From assembly GCA_958431225.1 (NCBI GenBank), contig OY288107.1, positions 957,501-1,021,500 of the forward strand: a stretch of DNA of 64,000 nt. The letters are read 5' to 3'. Source of the DNA: an uncultured Alphaproteobacteria bacterium (GTDB taxonomy: Bacteria; Pseudomonadota; Alphaproteobacteria; Puniceispirillales; UBA1172). Position 1 is the stretch's first letter, and every line of letters begins with the position of its first letter. The notes beneath the pieces were generated by a model, which saw only the letters and a program-made list of their open reading frames with translations, did not search any database and was not told the origin of the DNA. The position numbers and the translations under genes are program-made. Of this stretch, positions 1-9,052 are shown piece after piece.

Positions 1-591
1 TTGCCGTACATTGATGAGAGTTTCGCCACCAAAATTATATGGGCTGATTTGAACGCATTTTATATTCAATCCGGCATCATTCAACCATATCACGGAGGTT
101 GTTAGTTCATCCGAAAAGCCTTCTGAAATAAGCATGATGCGTGTCTCTTGACCAAATTTATCCGCATAGGCTTCGTCCCAATCAAAAAAATTCAATAGTT
201 TTTGTTCAGCATCTTTGGTGTCATCGTCAGGACATTCTTTTTCCAGATATTCACTGAAAAAATCAATCGCATCCTGCCATGTCAGCGTGGAGATCATGGC
301 GGCATAGCGAATGGCTTGCAATTCCATATAATCTCCTGTTGCAGTGCGCTTCAGTTCAATGACAACGATATTGGCATGCTTATCAACCGCCAATAAATCT
401 ATGCGCTTCTGACCTTTAGACCATTCGGAAAATTCCTCAGATATGATCAAAAGATCATCCTCATTTGATATTACAGAAATATTTTTTTTCAAGGCGGTCT
501 GCAAATCGCGCTTTTCCCACAAGCCTTCGTCATTGAAGGTTGTTTTTTCGACTTTAGACAGTTTTTTACCATTGTAATGCAAAATTGACAT
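1..591 (-). CDS. NucS/DUF91-like PD-(D/E)XK nuclease-domain protein, 3' end outside window
   Basis: An open frame runs from an ATG at 591 leftward to the window edge with no stop, giving 197 N-terminal residues. Around residues 63-81 it reads RIDLLAVD followed by VVIELK, so Asp65, Glu79 and Lys81 fit the D...ExK core of PD-(D/E)XK nucleases. A downstream LQAIRY segment (Gln92, Tyr96) matches the QxxxY element common in these folds. The pattern is closest to the NucS/DUF91 group, many of which are uncharacterised or defence-associated. Base composition is AT-richer than the neighbours, which hints at acquisition. It is divergent from pyc with a mosaic repeat between them. Nuclease fold is likely; substrate is unknown. 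Confidence 0.6.
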   Translation of the reverse strand, partial: MSILHYNGKKLSKVEKTTFNDEGLWEKRDLQTALKKNISVISNEDDLLIISEEFSEWSKGQKRIDLLAVDKHANIVVIELKRTATGDYMELQAIRYAAMISTLTWQDAIDFFSEYLEKECPDDDTKDAEQKLLNFFDWDEAYADKFGQETRIMLISEGFSDELTTSVIWLNDAGLNIKCVQISPYNFGGETLINVRQ

Positions 592-667
592 CTACCTGCT
601 CATTCTCGCTTCAAAAGTGGTTCATACCATTTTATCAGATAGCAGACAAGCACTTCAACAGCATATT

Positions 668-998
668 TATGGGGGCGCTTCGCCCCCCAAACCCCCCGGG
701 CGCGGAACGCCGCGCCGCGATTTTTTGGTTTATGCCACGACGTTTTGCGCCTTGTTTTTTTGATGGCGATGAGCGCGCTTTGAATTTTCGCGCTCATCGG
801 TTGCTGGTAAGATGGGCGCGGGTAGTTGTGGCATACGCCAAAAATTCGCTCCACCGCGTTCGGTGGCGCCCCGCGAGGAATTTTTTGAATTTTCGCGCTC
901 ATCGGTTTTTGAAGTAAAGGGTGCGGGCAGTTATGGCATACGCCAAAAATTCGCTCCACGGCGTTCCGTGGTGGGGGTTTGGGGGTGAAACCCCCATG
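668..998. repeat. Mosaic hairpin repeat, locus 1
   Basis: Left end is TATGGGGG with a GCGCTTCGC hairpin, then a GCGCGG/CCGCGC stem. Two successive right-arm modules follow (CTCATCGGTT...GGCATACGCCAAAAATTCGCTCC), and it ends GGGGGTTTGGGGGTGAAACCCCCAT in pieces around 970-997. It separates two divergent genes. Short reading frames inside it look like artefacts of the repeat. The 70 bp between the left gene and the repeat hold nothing recognisable. Confidence 0.85.
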
Positions 999-1044
999 AA
1001 AATTTATCTTTAATTTTGTTTAAATTTCGCATAATACAATATCC

Positions 1045-4000
1045 ATGACTGAGTTCAAAAAAATCTTAATTGCCAATCGTAGTGAGATTGCGATTCGCAT
1101 TTTGCGTGCTGCTAATGAGTTGGGTAAGCGGACGGTTGCGGTTTTTGCTGAGGAGGATAAGTTAAGTTTGCATCGGTTTAAGGCTGATGAGGCGTATCGC
1201 ATTGGTGCGGGTTTGGGTGCGGTTGAGGCTTATTTGTGCATTGATGAGATTATCCGTGTTGCCAAGGCGTCGGGGGCGGATGCTATCCATCCGGGTTATG
1301 GGTTTTTGTCGGAGAATCCTGATTTTGTTGATGCTTGTGTGGATGCGGGGATTGCTTTTATTGGGCCTAAATCTGAGACGATGCGGTTGCTTGGTGATAA
1401 GGCTTCGGCGCGTCAGGTGGCTATGGCGGCGGGGGTTCCTGTGGTTCCGGCGACGGAGGTTTTGGGTGATGATGATGCTGCTATTATCAAGCAGGCAGCA
1501 TCTCTTGGTTATCCTTTGATGTTGAAGGCGTCTTGGGGCGGTGGCGGGCGTGGGATGCGGGCGATTGAGGCGCCCGGGGAATTGCTCGGTAAGGTGCGTG
1601 AGGGGCGGCGTGAGGCGGAGGCGGCGTTTGGTAATGGTGCTGGTTATTTGGAGAAAATGATTACGCGGGCGCGGCATGTTGAGGTGCAGATTCTTGGCGA
1701 TAAGGCGGGGGAGATTTATCATCTTTGGGAGCGCGATTGTAGCGTTCAGCGGCGCAATCAAAAAGTCGTTGAGCGCGCACCGGCGCCCTATTTGACGCAA
1801 AAGCAACGTGAGAATCTAGCCGAATTGGGGCGGCGCATTGCCGCGCATGTTAATTATGAATGTGCTGGCACCATTGAATTTTTGATGGATATGGATAGCG
1901 ATGAATTCTATTTCATTGAGGTCAATCCGCGCGTGCAGGTTGAACATACCGTCACCGAGGAAGTCACCGGCATTGATATTGTGCAGGCGCAGATTCTCAT
2001 CGCTGAGGGCAAATCTCTGGCGGCGGCGACCGGCAAGGCATCGCAAAAAGACATTCGTTTAGAAGGACACGCCCTGCAAACGCGCATCACCACCGAAGAC
2101 CCGCTTAACAATTTTATTCCTGATTACGGGCGCATCACGGCGTATCGTTCGGCGACGGGGATGGGGATTAGGCTTGATGGCGGCACCGCGTATTCCGGGG
2201 GGATTATTACGCGTTATTATGATTCGCTTCTGGTCAAGGTGACGGCTTGGGCGCCGACGCCGGAGAAGGCGATTCGGCGGATGGACCGGGCGTTGCGCGA
2301 GTTTCGCATTCGCGGGGTGGCGACCAATATCGCTTTTGTTGAAAATCTGCTCAAGCATCCGGTGTTTCTGGATAATCAATATACGACGAAATTTATTGAT
2401 GAGACCAAGGCGTTGTTCCAATTCCATCAACGCCGCGACCGCGGCACGCGCGTGCTTAACTATATTGCTGATGTTTCGGTGAATGGGCATCCGGAGACGG
2501 CGGGGCGCGCACGGGTTGCTGATAATTTGCGCGAGCCGACCCCGCCTTTGTTGGATGGCGCTGGGGCGGTTGTTGCCGGGAGCCGTGATGTGCTGATGGA
2601 GAAAGGGGCAGCAGGTTTGGCGGATTGGATGCGCGCGCAAGCACGGGTTTTGATTACCGATACGACTATGCGCGATGGGCCGCAATCGCTGTTGGCGACA
2701 CGCATGCGGACGTTGGATATGGCGCGCATTGCCCCGGCTTATGCGCGCGCATTGCCGCAATTATTTTCGGTGGAATGTTGGGGCGGGGCGACGTTTGATG
2801 TGGCGTATCGCTTTTTGCAAGAATGCCCGTGGGAACGTTTGCGGCAGCTGCGGGGGGCTATGCCGAACCTGATGACGCAGATGTTGTTGCGGGGGGCGAA
2901 CGGCGTTGGCTATACCAACTATCCCGATAATGTGGTGGAAAAATTTGTGCAAGAAGCGGCGCAATATATTGATGTGTTCCGCGTCTTTGATAGCCTCAAT
3001 TGGGTGGAAAATATGCGGGTAGCGATGGATGCGGTTTTGCAATCGGGCAAGGTTTTGGAAGCGTCCATTTGCTATACGGGTGATATTCTTGACCCTGACC
3101 GCGCTAAGTATAATTTAAAATATTATGTGAAAATGGGGTTAGATCTGCGCGATGCCGGAACGCATATTTTGGGGGTTAAAGATATGGCGGGATTGTTGAA
3201 ACCTGCCGCCGCTAGCATACTCATCAAAACCCTAAAAGAGGAAGTCGGCTTGCCGGTGCATTTCCATACGCATGATACGGCCGGCGTGGGCGGGGCTTCG
3301 GTGCTGGCGGCGGTGGATGCCGGGGTGGATGCGGTGGATTTGGCGATGGATGCGTTTTCTGGCGGCACCTCACAGCCATGTCTCGGGGCGGTGGTGGAAG
3401 CCTTGCGCCATACCCCCCGCGATAGCGAACTTGATATCAAAAATATCCGCCGCATCAATGATTATTGGGAACAAGTGCGCGCGCAATATGTGGCGTTTGA
3501 AAGCGGGCTCGCCGCACCATCATCCGAGGTTTACTTGCACGAAATGCCCGGGGGGCAATTTACCAATTTGAAAGCACAGGCGCGGGCGCTGGGGCTGGAA
3601 GCGCGCTGGGGTGCCATCGCCGATACTTATGCCGATGTTAATCAGATGTTCGGCGATATCGTCAAAGTCACGCCTTCATCCAAAGTTGTCGGCGATATGG
3701 CGTTGATGATGGTGTCGCAAAATCTCAGCCGCGCCGAAGTGGAAGACCCCGCCATTGAGGTCGCCTTCCCCGATAGCGTCGTTGATATGATGCGCGGCAA
3801 TCTCGGGCAACCGCCCGGGGGGTTTCCCGATGCGATTTTGAAAAAAGTTTTAAAAGGCGAGAAACCGAATCTAGACCGCCCGGGACGCGATGTGCCTCCC
3901 GCCGATTTTGAAGCTTTGCGCATGGAGGCCTCCGAGCAACTCGGCGGCATCGCGCTCAATGATGAAGAATTATGCAGCTACCTTATGTGCGGCAAGGTGT

Positions 4001-4488
4001 TTATAGAATACATGCGGCGGCGCAAATTATACGGCCCCGTGCGCGCCCTCCCAACCAAAAATTTCTTCTATGGCATGCGCGCAGGCGAGGAAATCTCTGC
4101 CGAAATTGACCCGGGAAAAATGCTCGAAATCCGCCTGCAAGCCATCGGCGAGACCAGCGACACCGGCGAGGTAAAAGTATTTTTTGAACTAAACGGACAA
4201 CCCCGCATAGTCCGCATCACCAACCGCCTCGCAACAACAGAAACCGCCACAAGGCCCAAAGCCGAAGCCGGAAACAAAAACCACATCGCCGCACCAATGC
4301 CAGGAATAGTCGCATCACTCGCCGTCGCCGTCGGGCAAGAAGTTAAAGCAGGGGATTTGCTCCTCACCATAGAAGCCATGAAAATGGAAAGCGGAATCCA
4401 CGCCGAAACCGCCGCTGTCGTCAAAGCAATACACGTAAGCGCCGGCGCGCAGATTGATGCTAAGGATTTGTTGGTGGAGTTGGAGTAG
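1045..4488 (+). CDS. pyc: Pyruvate carboxylase
   Basis: Biotin-dependent carboxylation of pyruvate to oxaloacetate, an anaplerotic cytoplasmic enzyme. At 1147 residues it has the normal length of the single-chain form. Domain order: biotin carboxylase with ATP-grasp glycine loop GGGGRGMR near 165-172 and EVNPRVQVEHTVTE near 292; carboxyltransferase with DTTMRDGPQSLLATR near 538-552 and metal-ligand HFHTHDTAG near 738; C-terminal biotinyl domain with AMKM, biotinylated Lys1113. The start is ATG at 1045; no clear ribosome site is visible. The 5' third is strongly G+T-rich and the 3' third strongly A+C-rich in the coding strand, flipping back in the last 50 bases. A mosaic repeat begins at the base after the stop codon. 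Confidence 0.97.
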   Translation: MTEFKKILIANRSEIAIRILRAANELGKRTVAVFAEEDKLSLHRFKADEAYRIGAGLGAVEAYLCIDEIIRVAKASGADAIHPGYGFLSENPDFVDACVDAGIAFIGPKSETMRLLGDKASARQVAMAAGVPVVPATEVLGDDDAAIIKQAASLGYPLMLKASWGGGGRGMRAIEAPGELLGKVREGRREAEAAFGNGAGYLEKMITRARHVEVQILGDKAGEIYHLWERDCSVQRRNQKVVERAPAPYLTQKQRENLAELGRRIAAHVNYECAGTIEFLMDMDSDEFYFIEVNPRVQVEHTVTEEVTGIDIVQAQILIAEGKSLAAATGKASQKDIRLEGHALQTRITTEDPLNNFIPDYGRITAYRSATGMGIRLDGGTAYSGGIITRYYDSLLVKVTAWAPTPEKAIRRMDRALREFRIRGVATNIAFVENLLKHPVFLDNQYTTKFIDETKALFQFHQRRDRGTRVLNYIADVSVNGHPETAGRARVADNLREPTPPLLDGAGAVVAGSRDVLMEKGAAGLADWMRAQARVLITDTTMRDGPQSLLATRMRTLDMARIAPAYARALPQLFSVECWGGATFDVAYRFLQECPWERLRQLRGAMPNLMTQMLLRGANGVGYTNYPDNVVEKFVQEAAQYIDVFRVFDSLNWVENMRVAMDAVLQSGKVLEASICYTGDILDPDRAKYNLKYYVKMGLDLRDAGTHILGVKDMAGLLKPAAASILIKTLKEEVGLPVHFHTHDTAGVGGASVLAAVDAGVDAVDLAMDAFSGGTSQPCLGAVVEALRHTPRDSELDIKNIRRINDYWEQVRAQYVAFESGLAAPSSEVYLHEMPGGQFTNLKAQARALGLEARWGAIADTYADVNQMFGDIVKVTPSSKVVGDMALMMVSQNLSRAEVEDPAIEVAFPDSVVDMMRGNLGQPPGGFPDAILKKVLKGEKPNLDRPGRDVPPADFEALRMEASEQLGGIALNDEELCSYLMCGKVFIEYMRRRKLYGPVRALPTKNFFYGMRAGEEISAEIDPGKMLEIRLQAIGETSDTGEVKVFFELNGQPRIVRITNRLATTETATRPKAEAGNKNHIAAPMPGIVASLAVAVGQEVKAGDLLLTIEAMKMESGIHAETAAVVKAIHVSAGAQIDAKDLLVELE

Positions 4489-4655
4489 CCACGGAACGCC
4501 GTGGAGCGAATTTTGCGGGGGCGCTTCGCCCCCCACACCCCCCGAGCGCGGAACGCCGCGCCGCGAATTTTTGGCGTATGCCATAACTGACCGCGCCCCT
4601 TTTTCAGCAACCGATGAGCGCTATGGTTTGAAAAAATTCCTTGCGGGGTGCTTCG
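4489..4655. repeat. Mosaic hairpin repeat, locus 2
   Basis: Begins at the base after the pyc stop with a CCACGGAACGCCGTGG hairpin, followed by the GCGCTTCGC terminal hairpin, the GCGCGG/CCGCGC hairpin, GGCGTATGCCA and the AACCGATGAGCGC arm, then a partial central core (ATTCCTTGCGGGG). It has no right arm, so it is a half element. It lies between two convergent genes. Confidence 0.8.
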
Positions 4656-4663
4656 GTCGTTCA

Positions 4664-5314
4664 TCAATATTTTGCTACAATGCATGGGACATCTTCAATA
4701 TGAACAGCGTAACTTTGTGGCGGTGTTGTGCGTATTAAGCTTTGCAATTCTGCCATGCGTGCGGGGGTATAAAAAGGGCCGTCAACGATAACAATCAATA
4801 CAATGTTTGGGTCTGTGGCGTTCTCAAAACGACGTAGCAACCCCTTCATTTCATTCATTTGGTTGCCCTGTGCGCCACCAGATTGTTCGGTGTATTTGTG
4901 CATAGCATAAAAAGTAGTGCCATTTTTCTCCCACATAAAATCAAGGGACTTTGAAGTATTGGTTCCTTTTGTAGGCGTAACCTTTCCTTTAAGCGTAAGA
5001 TAAAGGGAACCATCTCCGGATTTAGGCAATGTCGTAACTTTTCGCCCTAATGTATTATTTAGCCACTTTCCTGCTTCTGCTTCATGAAACCCCGTACCTT
5101 TTGGATTTTTAGCAAAGCAGGCAGCAAACATGGGGTCGTTGCGGATTTTTTGTTCTACCTTCAATGGATCTTCACCAAAATTTTCGCAATAAGTTCTAAT
5201 GCGCTTCAATAGATATTTATCGCGGTTTTTTAATTCTAGTAGAACATTCGCTTTGAATTCTAAAAACAATTGCTTTTCAATAGCCTTGTAGTCTGGTGGC
5301 GGTGTTTTAGACAT
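4664..5314 (-). CDS. Putative type II restriction endonuclease
   Basis: 216-residue protein whose start overlaps the last 8 bases of a DNA adenine methyltransferase gene, the usual M-R operon layout. Residues 123-180 contain LDF (Asp125), then MHKYTEQSGGAQGNQ and IVDGPFYTP. The SGGAQxNQ stretch after a Lys and the later IVDGP are typical of PD-(D/E)XK type II enzymes. The expected ExK is read as Met138-His139-Lys140, so the usual Glu is not where expected; Glu143 or another acid may substitute, or the enzyme may be inactive. Recognition sequence cannot be told from sequence. AT-rich and without the regional strand skew, so probably transferred. Confidence 0.7.
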   Translation of the reverse strand: MSKTPPPDYKAIEKQLFLEFKANVLLELKNRDKYLLKRIRTYCENFGEDPLKVEQKIRNDPMFAACFAKNPKGTGFHEAEAGKWLNNTLGRKVTTLPKSGDGSLYLTLKGKVTPTKGTNTSKSLDFMWEKNGTTFYAMHKYTEQSGGAQGNQMNEMKGLLRRFENATDPNIVLIVIVDGPFYTPARMAELQSLIRTTPPQSYAVHIEDVPCIVAKY

Positions 5315-6254
5315 GGCTTATGACCCCCCTTGCAAAATCCCAATCGGCGCGGCGGCGATAGAGTCCGTCTTTGCGCAAGCCCTTGAAACTGGTCAGCAAA
5401 ACATCAGCAGTCTGCTGTCTGAAATTATCAATAAAACGATTCCATTCTTCAATACGAATAGGCGCATCAACAAAAATCTTAGTAATTGAACGGCAGGTGC
5501 CGCGCACTTCGTAATCGCCAAGTTCTTTGGGGTCGCAAAAGCGGATGGAGGCTTCTCGTGTATTGTCGATGGCGATAAAACCAACATTGCCATCGGGGTC
5601 ATTGAATCGCACATTGTTGCGGCTTTTGGCGCGGGGGCGATAGCTTTCCAATTTGGATAATGTCCCAAGTTTCTTGCTATTGCGCCATACTTGCACTTCG
5701 GGGGTTATATCGGGCGCAAATAAAGCGAGTCCAACGGGATTATCTGTATCAATAAACATATTGCCTGTCAGTGATACAAAATCGCTCATACGTTCTTGGA
5801 ATAGGCGGGCGCGGATAAAGGATTCTGGCACTAGTGCTGCGACATAGGCGCAATGATTTATGCACTTACTTAGCGCGAATTTATAAAGGTCGTCATAAGA
5901 GGTTGCGGGAAATGCAAGCCCGCGTCTTGTTGCGCTGTTTTTTGCTAGCCAAGGGGGGTTGGTTATGCATACATCATAGCCCTTTGGAAAATCGGTCAGG
6001 GTATCGCGCAATTTTACATCCGCATGGGCGGGGGCAATATCAAATGAATCTGCCCGATTGCATAGCCCCATATCTTTTAGGCTAGTAATAAGCAGATTAG
6101 CCCCCGCAAATGGCTCTAAAATAGAGGTTTTGGGCAACCCCGCCGTATTTGCCCAGCGCGCAAAGGCAACATTGCCAAAAGGATTGCCAGTCGTATAATA
6201 AACCCCATTCGTTCGTTTTTCGGTAGTTACATCGATTCCGAACAGATCAAGCAT
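5307..6254 (-). CDS. DNA N6-adenine methyltransferase of a type II R-M system
   Basis: 315 residues. Order of motifs: X-like NGVYYTTGNPF (16-26), SAM-binding motif I ILEPFAGANLL (45-55), catalytic motif IV NPPW (99-102), with target recognition in the C-terminal half; this X-I-IV-TRD order is that of gamma-type N6-adenine methyltransferases. It should protect the host site from the nuclease encoded just downstream. GGAGG lies about 6 bases before the ATG at 6254, and a TTGACA promoter lies upstream. The gene pair is bracketed by two mosaic repeats and lacks the strand skew of its neighbours, consistent with a horizontally acquired cassette. NPPW and the context argue against CcrM. Confidence 0.88.
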   Translation of the reverse strand: MLDLFGIDVTTEKRTNGVYYTTGNPFGNVAFARWANTAGLPKTSILEPFAGANLLITSLKDMGLCNRADSFDIAPAHADVKLRDTLTDFPKGYDVCITNPPWLAKNSATRRGLAFPATSYDDLYKFALSKCINHCAYVAALVPESFIRARLFQERMSDFVSLTGNMFIDTDNPVGLALFAPDITPEVQVWRNSKKLGTLSKLESYRPRAKSRNNVRFNDPDGNVGFIAIDNTREASIRFCDPKELGDYEVRGTCRSITKIFVDAPIRIEEWNRFIDNFRQQTADVLLTSFKGLRKDGLYRRRADWDFARGVISHV

Positions 6255-6287
6255 TTTTATCCTCCACGCATAGATTCATCCTTTCAG

Positions 6288-6316
6288 ATTTTGGGACAAA
6301 TTTTTTTGCTTGTCAA
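6288..6316 (-). promoter_or_regulatory. Candidate sigma-70 promoter of the R-M operon
   Basis: On the minus strand TTGACA (6316-6311) is followed after 17 bases by CAAAAT (6293-6288), 34 bases before the methyltransferase ATG. The -35 box is consensus and the -10 box matches at four of six positions. No C-box-like operator was recognised. Confidence 0.45.
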
Positions 6317-6339
6317 TAAAAAATTATTTTATCATCGCC

Positions 6340-6598
6340 GAGCGCCACGGATCGCCGTGGAGCGAATTTTTGGCGTATGCCACGACGCTTTGCGCCCTTT
6401 TCTTTAACAACCGATGAGCGCTATGGTTCAAAAAATACCTCGCGGGGCGTAAGAGTATGGGGACAAACCCTCACGCTAAAAATCAAAGCGCGCTCATCGG
6501 TTGTTAAGAAAAGGGTGCGGTCAGTTATGGCATACGCCAAAAATTCGCTCCACGGCGTTCCGTGGTGCTGGGGGTTTGGGGGGCGCATAGCCCCCCAT
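6340..6598. repeat. Mosaic hairpin repeat, locus 3
   Basis: Starts with a CCACGGATCGCCGTGG hairpin, left arm AACCGATGAGCGC, central core containing CCTCGCGGGGCG, matching right arm GCGCTCATCGGTT, GGCATACGCCA, CCACGGCGTTCCGTGG and the terminal hairpin. The terminal hairpin GGGGGGCGCATAGCCCCCC (6578-6596) is followed by A and seven T, so on the + strand it would work as an intrinsic terminator. The tRNA-Gly gene begins 50 bases further on. Confidence 0.85.
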
Positions 6599-6647
6599 TT
6601 TTTTGGTTGTATTTTTTTGTGGTTCTATTATAGTGCCAATTACGGAT

Positions 6648-6722
6648 GCGGGTGTAGCTCAGGGGTAGAGCATTACCTTGCCAAGGTAAGGGTCGTGAGT
6701 TCGAATCTCATCACCCGCTCCA
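6648..6722 (+). tRNA. tRNA-Gly (anticodon GCC)
   Basis: Complete cloverleaf: acceptor GCGGGTG pairs with CACCCGC, anticodon loop TTGCCAA gives GCC, T-loop TTCGAAT, discriminator T, and an encoded CCA at 6720-6722. It lies between mosaic repeat 3 and the end of the DUF3726 gene on the opposite strand. Confidence 0.95.
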
Positions 6723-6729
6723 TTTTCAT

Positions 6730-7305
6730 TTAGTCGTTATCTGTGAGCCCTGCTCCTGCGCCGGATTTTCTTGATTTTTCGGAGGATGGGACGTAGGTTT
6801 TTTGGGCTTGGGTTAGTAGTTTTTTCCATATTTTTGGGTCTATATTTATGGTTTTTTGGGGTTGGTTTTTTTTTGGGTTGGTTTTTTTTAGGGTTATTTC
6901 TATTGTTTCTGCCCCGGATTGCCAGTTTTTGGGTTTTGTTTGGAAGGTTAGGTTGGCTTGTTTTTCGCGCGCGCCTAGGATGCCGGCTAGGATTAACCCG
7001 TGGGTTAGTTTTTTTATTTTTATGCTTTTGTTGGGGTTGGCTATGAGCCAGTCTATGGCGGCTATGCCTTCCATGGCGGGGCGGTGGTGGGTTATGGTTA
7101 GTGTTTTGTCTTTTATTTTTATGTTTAGGGGTGGGGTTGTGTCCGCCTCGTCTAGCATTTTTGTTAGTGCTTGGCAGCCTTTTTGTCCTTGTTGTTCTAG
7201 CCAGGTTATGGCTTCGCCTATATCGGTGGCGCGGTCGTGGGTTAGGCCGCTGGCGAGGGCGGCTTTGCGGCAGGTGTGTAGAATTTCGTTGGCGGATACT
7301 TGCAT
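6730..7305 (-). CDS. DUF3726 family protein
   Basis: 191 residues. The N-terminus (VSANEILHTCRKAALASG, followed by DIGEAITWLEQQG) matches my recollection of DUF3726, a family of unknown function in alphaproteobacteria. No signal peptide or membrane segment is visible; probably cytoplasmic. It is the last gene of a three-gene operon; its ATG overlaps the upstream stop by one base (TAATG) with AAGGAG ahead. The last 50 residues are extremely Lys/Asn/Gln/Pro/Thr-rich because the + strand there is almost pure G and T (54 of 60 bases at 6841-6900). Function is not known. Confidence 0.7.
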   Translation of the reverse strand: MQVSANEILHTCRKAALASGLTHDRATDIGEAITWLEQQGQKGCQALTKMLDEADTTPPLNIKIKDKTLTITHHRPAMEGIAAIDWLIANPNKSIKIKKLTHGLILAGILGAREKQANLTFQTKPKNWQSGAETIEITLKKTNPKKNQPQKTINIDPKIWKKLLTQAQKTYVPSSEKSRKSGAGAGLTDND

Positions 7306-9050
7306 TATTTTGGCTCCTTATTGGCATTGATGCTGGCATCGGGGAATAGGGCGAATAGCCAGTCATCGGGGTCGTCAGGGTCGGGTGCGTTTTGCTTGCT
7401 TTGCAAGTCGGCGGCGGTTGGGGCGCCTTGGAAGAGGGCGATTCTTGTCCAGCGGTCGGATTTTGGGTCAAATTTGCTGGCGCCGAAAAAGGCTAGTTTG
7501 CAACGGAGTAGGTCAATGGGGCGGCAGGTGGCGCTTACTAGATTGTCGCGGATTTCGCCATAGGGGAATTGTGCGGTGGTTTGGGCGCGGCGCACCATAT
7601 AGCGTAAATCGGGGTGGGTGATTAGCAATTCGGCTATGGAGGTTTTGTCGTCGCTTTTGGCTAAAACCTGTTTTAGTTTTTTTACGTAATGGGGGATGTT
7701 GAAGGGCATTTCTAGTTCGTGTCCGGGTTCGGTATAACGTTGCCCTAGGCGCGGTTCTAATTTTTCTTCGGAAGTGTACCAGAATTGCGCGTCTGATTCT
7801 TTGTTGTTGAAATCAATATCATCTACCCATGCGTAATGTTCGTGTAAAATGTTTTTTAGGGTGCCCACTTGCATGGCGGGGTTTAGGATTTGCTGACTGT
7901 CATGTTCGGGGGTGTCGGGGATATCGTCTTTGGTGGCGTCTCCGGCACTAGTGTCCATTTCTAGTAGTATTGACACCATCATTTCTTGGGTTTCTAATGA
8001 CATATTTTGGCAACGTTGATAGGCATCATTGAAAGGGGTTTTTTCTGTTAGCGGGCGTTTTTTTAGGTCGTTTTTGAGCGTGGTTAGTTCTTCTCTTAAC
8101 GTGCGGATGCGCGCCATTTGGATGCTGTCTTCTACTTGCCATTCTGCGCTGTGTTTTTTTGCGCGGGTTAATAATGTGTTGAAGCGTTGGCGTTGGGCGG
8201 CGGTGGCTTTTGGCGCGTTGCGGGCTTTGGCTAGGGCGGTCTCGCGCGCATGAATCCAATCATGGATGAGGCGCGGGTGATTGACCAAAAATGGTGCCAT
8301 GCCTAAGCCGGTGGAATTGCCTATGCCTAGATAGCGGCGATAATCGGGGGCTAGTTTCACCGCGTTATCGGATTTTTGTGCGGCGCAATAATCTACTAAA
8401 AAAAACGTGAATTCGCGGATTAGGAATACGGTTAGCATTTCTACTTCAAAGGCATCGGGGAGGCGGGCCGCGATGCGCGCGCGGTCGGCTATGCCGAATT
8501 TGCCGTTGCCATAGACCGCGGTTGTCCGCATCAGATAGCCGATGGATTTTAAGGGGGCGGGGTCGGGTTGCTTGCCTTTGGCTAGGCTTGCCACCACATG
8601 TTCAAATAGGCGGAGGGATTTGTTGGCGCGCGATAATGTGAGCACTTTGTGGTGGTAGCGTCCGGCCTCTTGGCGCGTGACTTCATCTGCTAGGTGGGTG
8701 ATGTCGGCGGCGTTCGGTGTGCCGTCATAGAGGCAGAAACTGGCATCCCATTGGGTGGCTATGACGCGGTCGGTGCGCTTGGCGGCATCAAGGGGACGGC
8801 TGTAAGCGATGAGTGAATAGGCGCGCCCGCCCAAGGCCCCCCCCAAGGGCCCCCTTAGGGGGAGGGTCAGGACGATATGCCCGAAACCATCGGCGTCAAG
8901 GGCGCAGATTGGTATGGTAAGCTGGGCGCGCTCGCTAGCAATACGGCGGATGAAGCGGCGCATGAAACTTAAACGATGCGGGAAAAATGCGCCTAAACGC
9001 GCTAGGCGCATGACTTCATCAGGCGGGCGGGGTTTTATTGGTGCTGACAT
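7305..9050 (-). CDS. Conserved hypothetical protein, dipeptidase operon
   Basis: 581 residues, no recognised domain. Rich in Arg/Ala with hydrophobic helices such as EVEMLTVFLIREFTFFLVDYC but no clear transmembrane or signal segment. A distinctive motif is YLGIGNSTGLGMAPFLVNHP near 250-270, which looks like a conserved functional loop. The first ATG lies 2 bases after the dipeptidase stop, so translation is probably coupled. An in-frame Gly/Pro/Leu-rich stretch (LPLRGPLGGALGG) is encoded by a C/G-run palindrome near 8831-8867. The operon suggests a role with the dipeptidase and the DUF3726 protein, but no function can be assigned. Confidence 0.75.
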   Translation of the reverse strand: MSAPIKPRPPDEVMRLARLGAFFPHRLSFMRRFIRRIASERAQLTIPICALDADGFGHIVLTLPLRGPLGGALGGRAYSLIAYSRPLDAAKRTDRVIATQWDASFCLYDGTPNAADITHLADEVTRQEAGRYHHKVLTLSRANKSLRLFEHVVASLAKGKQPDPAPLKSIGYLMRTTAVYGNGKFGIADRARIAARLPDAFEVEMLTVFLIREFTFFLVDYCAAQKSDNAVKLAPDYRRYLGIGNSTGLGMAPFLVNHPRLIHDWIHARETALAKARNAPKATAAQRQRFNTLLTRAKKHSAEWQVEDSIQMARIRTLREELTTLKNDLKKRPLTEKTPFNDAYQRCQNMSLETQEMMVSILLEMDTSAGDATKDDIPDTPEHDSQQILNPAMQVGTLKNILHEHYAWVDDIDFNNKESDAQFWYTSEEKLEPRLGQRYTEPGHELEMPFNIPHYVKKLKQVLAKSDDKTSIAELLITHPDLRYMVRRAQTTAQFPYGEIRDNLVSATCRPIDLLRCKLAFFGASKFDPKSDRWTRIALFQGAPTAADLQSKQNAPDPDDPDDWLFALFPDASINANKEPK

Positions 9051-9052
9051 GC

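Noticed and set aside
585..959. Reading frames in repeat 1, and similar frames in other repeats with phrases such as GGLGGEAPP
   Set aside because: The same peptide phrases appear wherever the repeat occurs, on both strands, with no ribosome site; they are by-products of GC-rich hairpins.
5307..6254. Methyltransferase as CcrM
   Set aside because: Catalytic motif is NPPW, there is an overlapping partner nuclease, and the gene looks acquired; CcrM is a solitary beta-class enzyme with DPPY.
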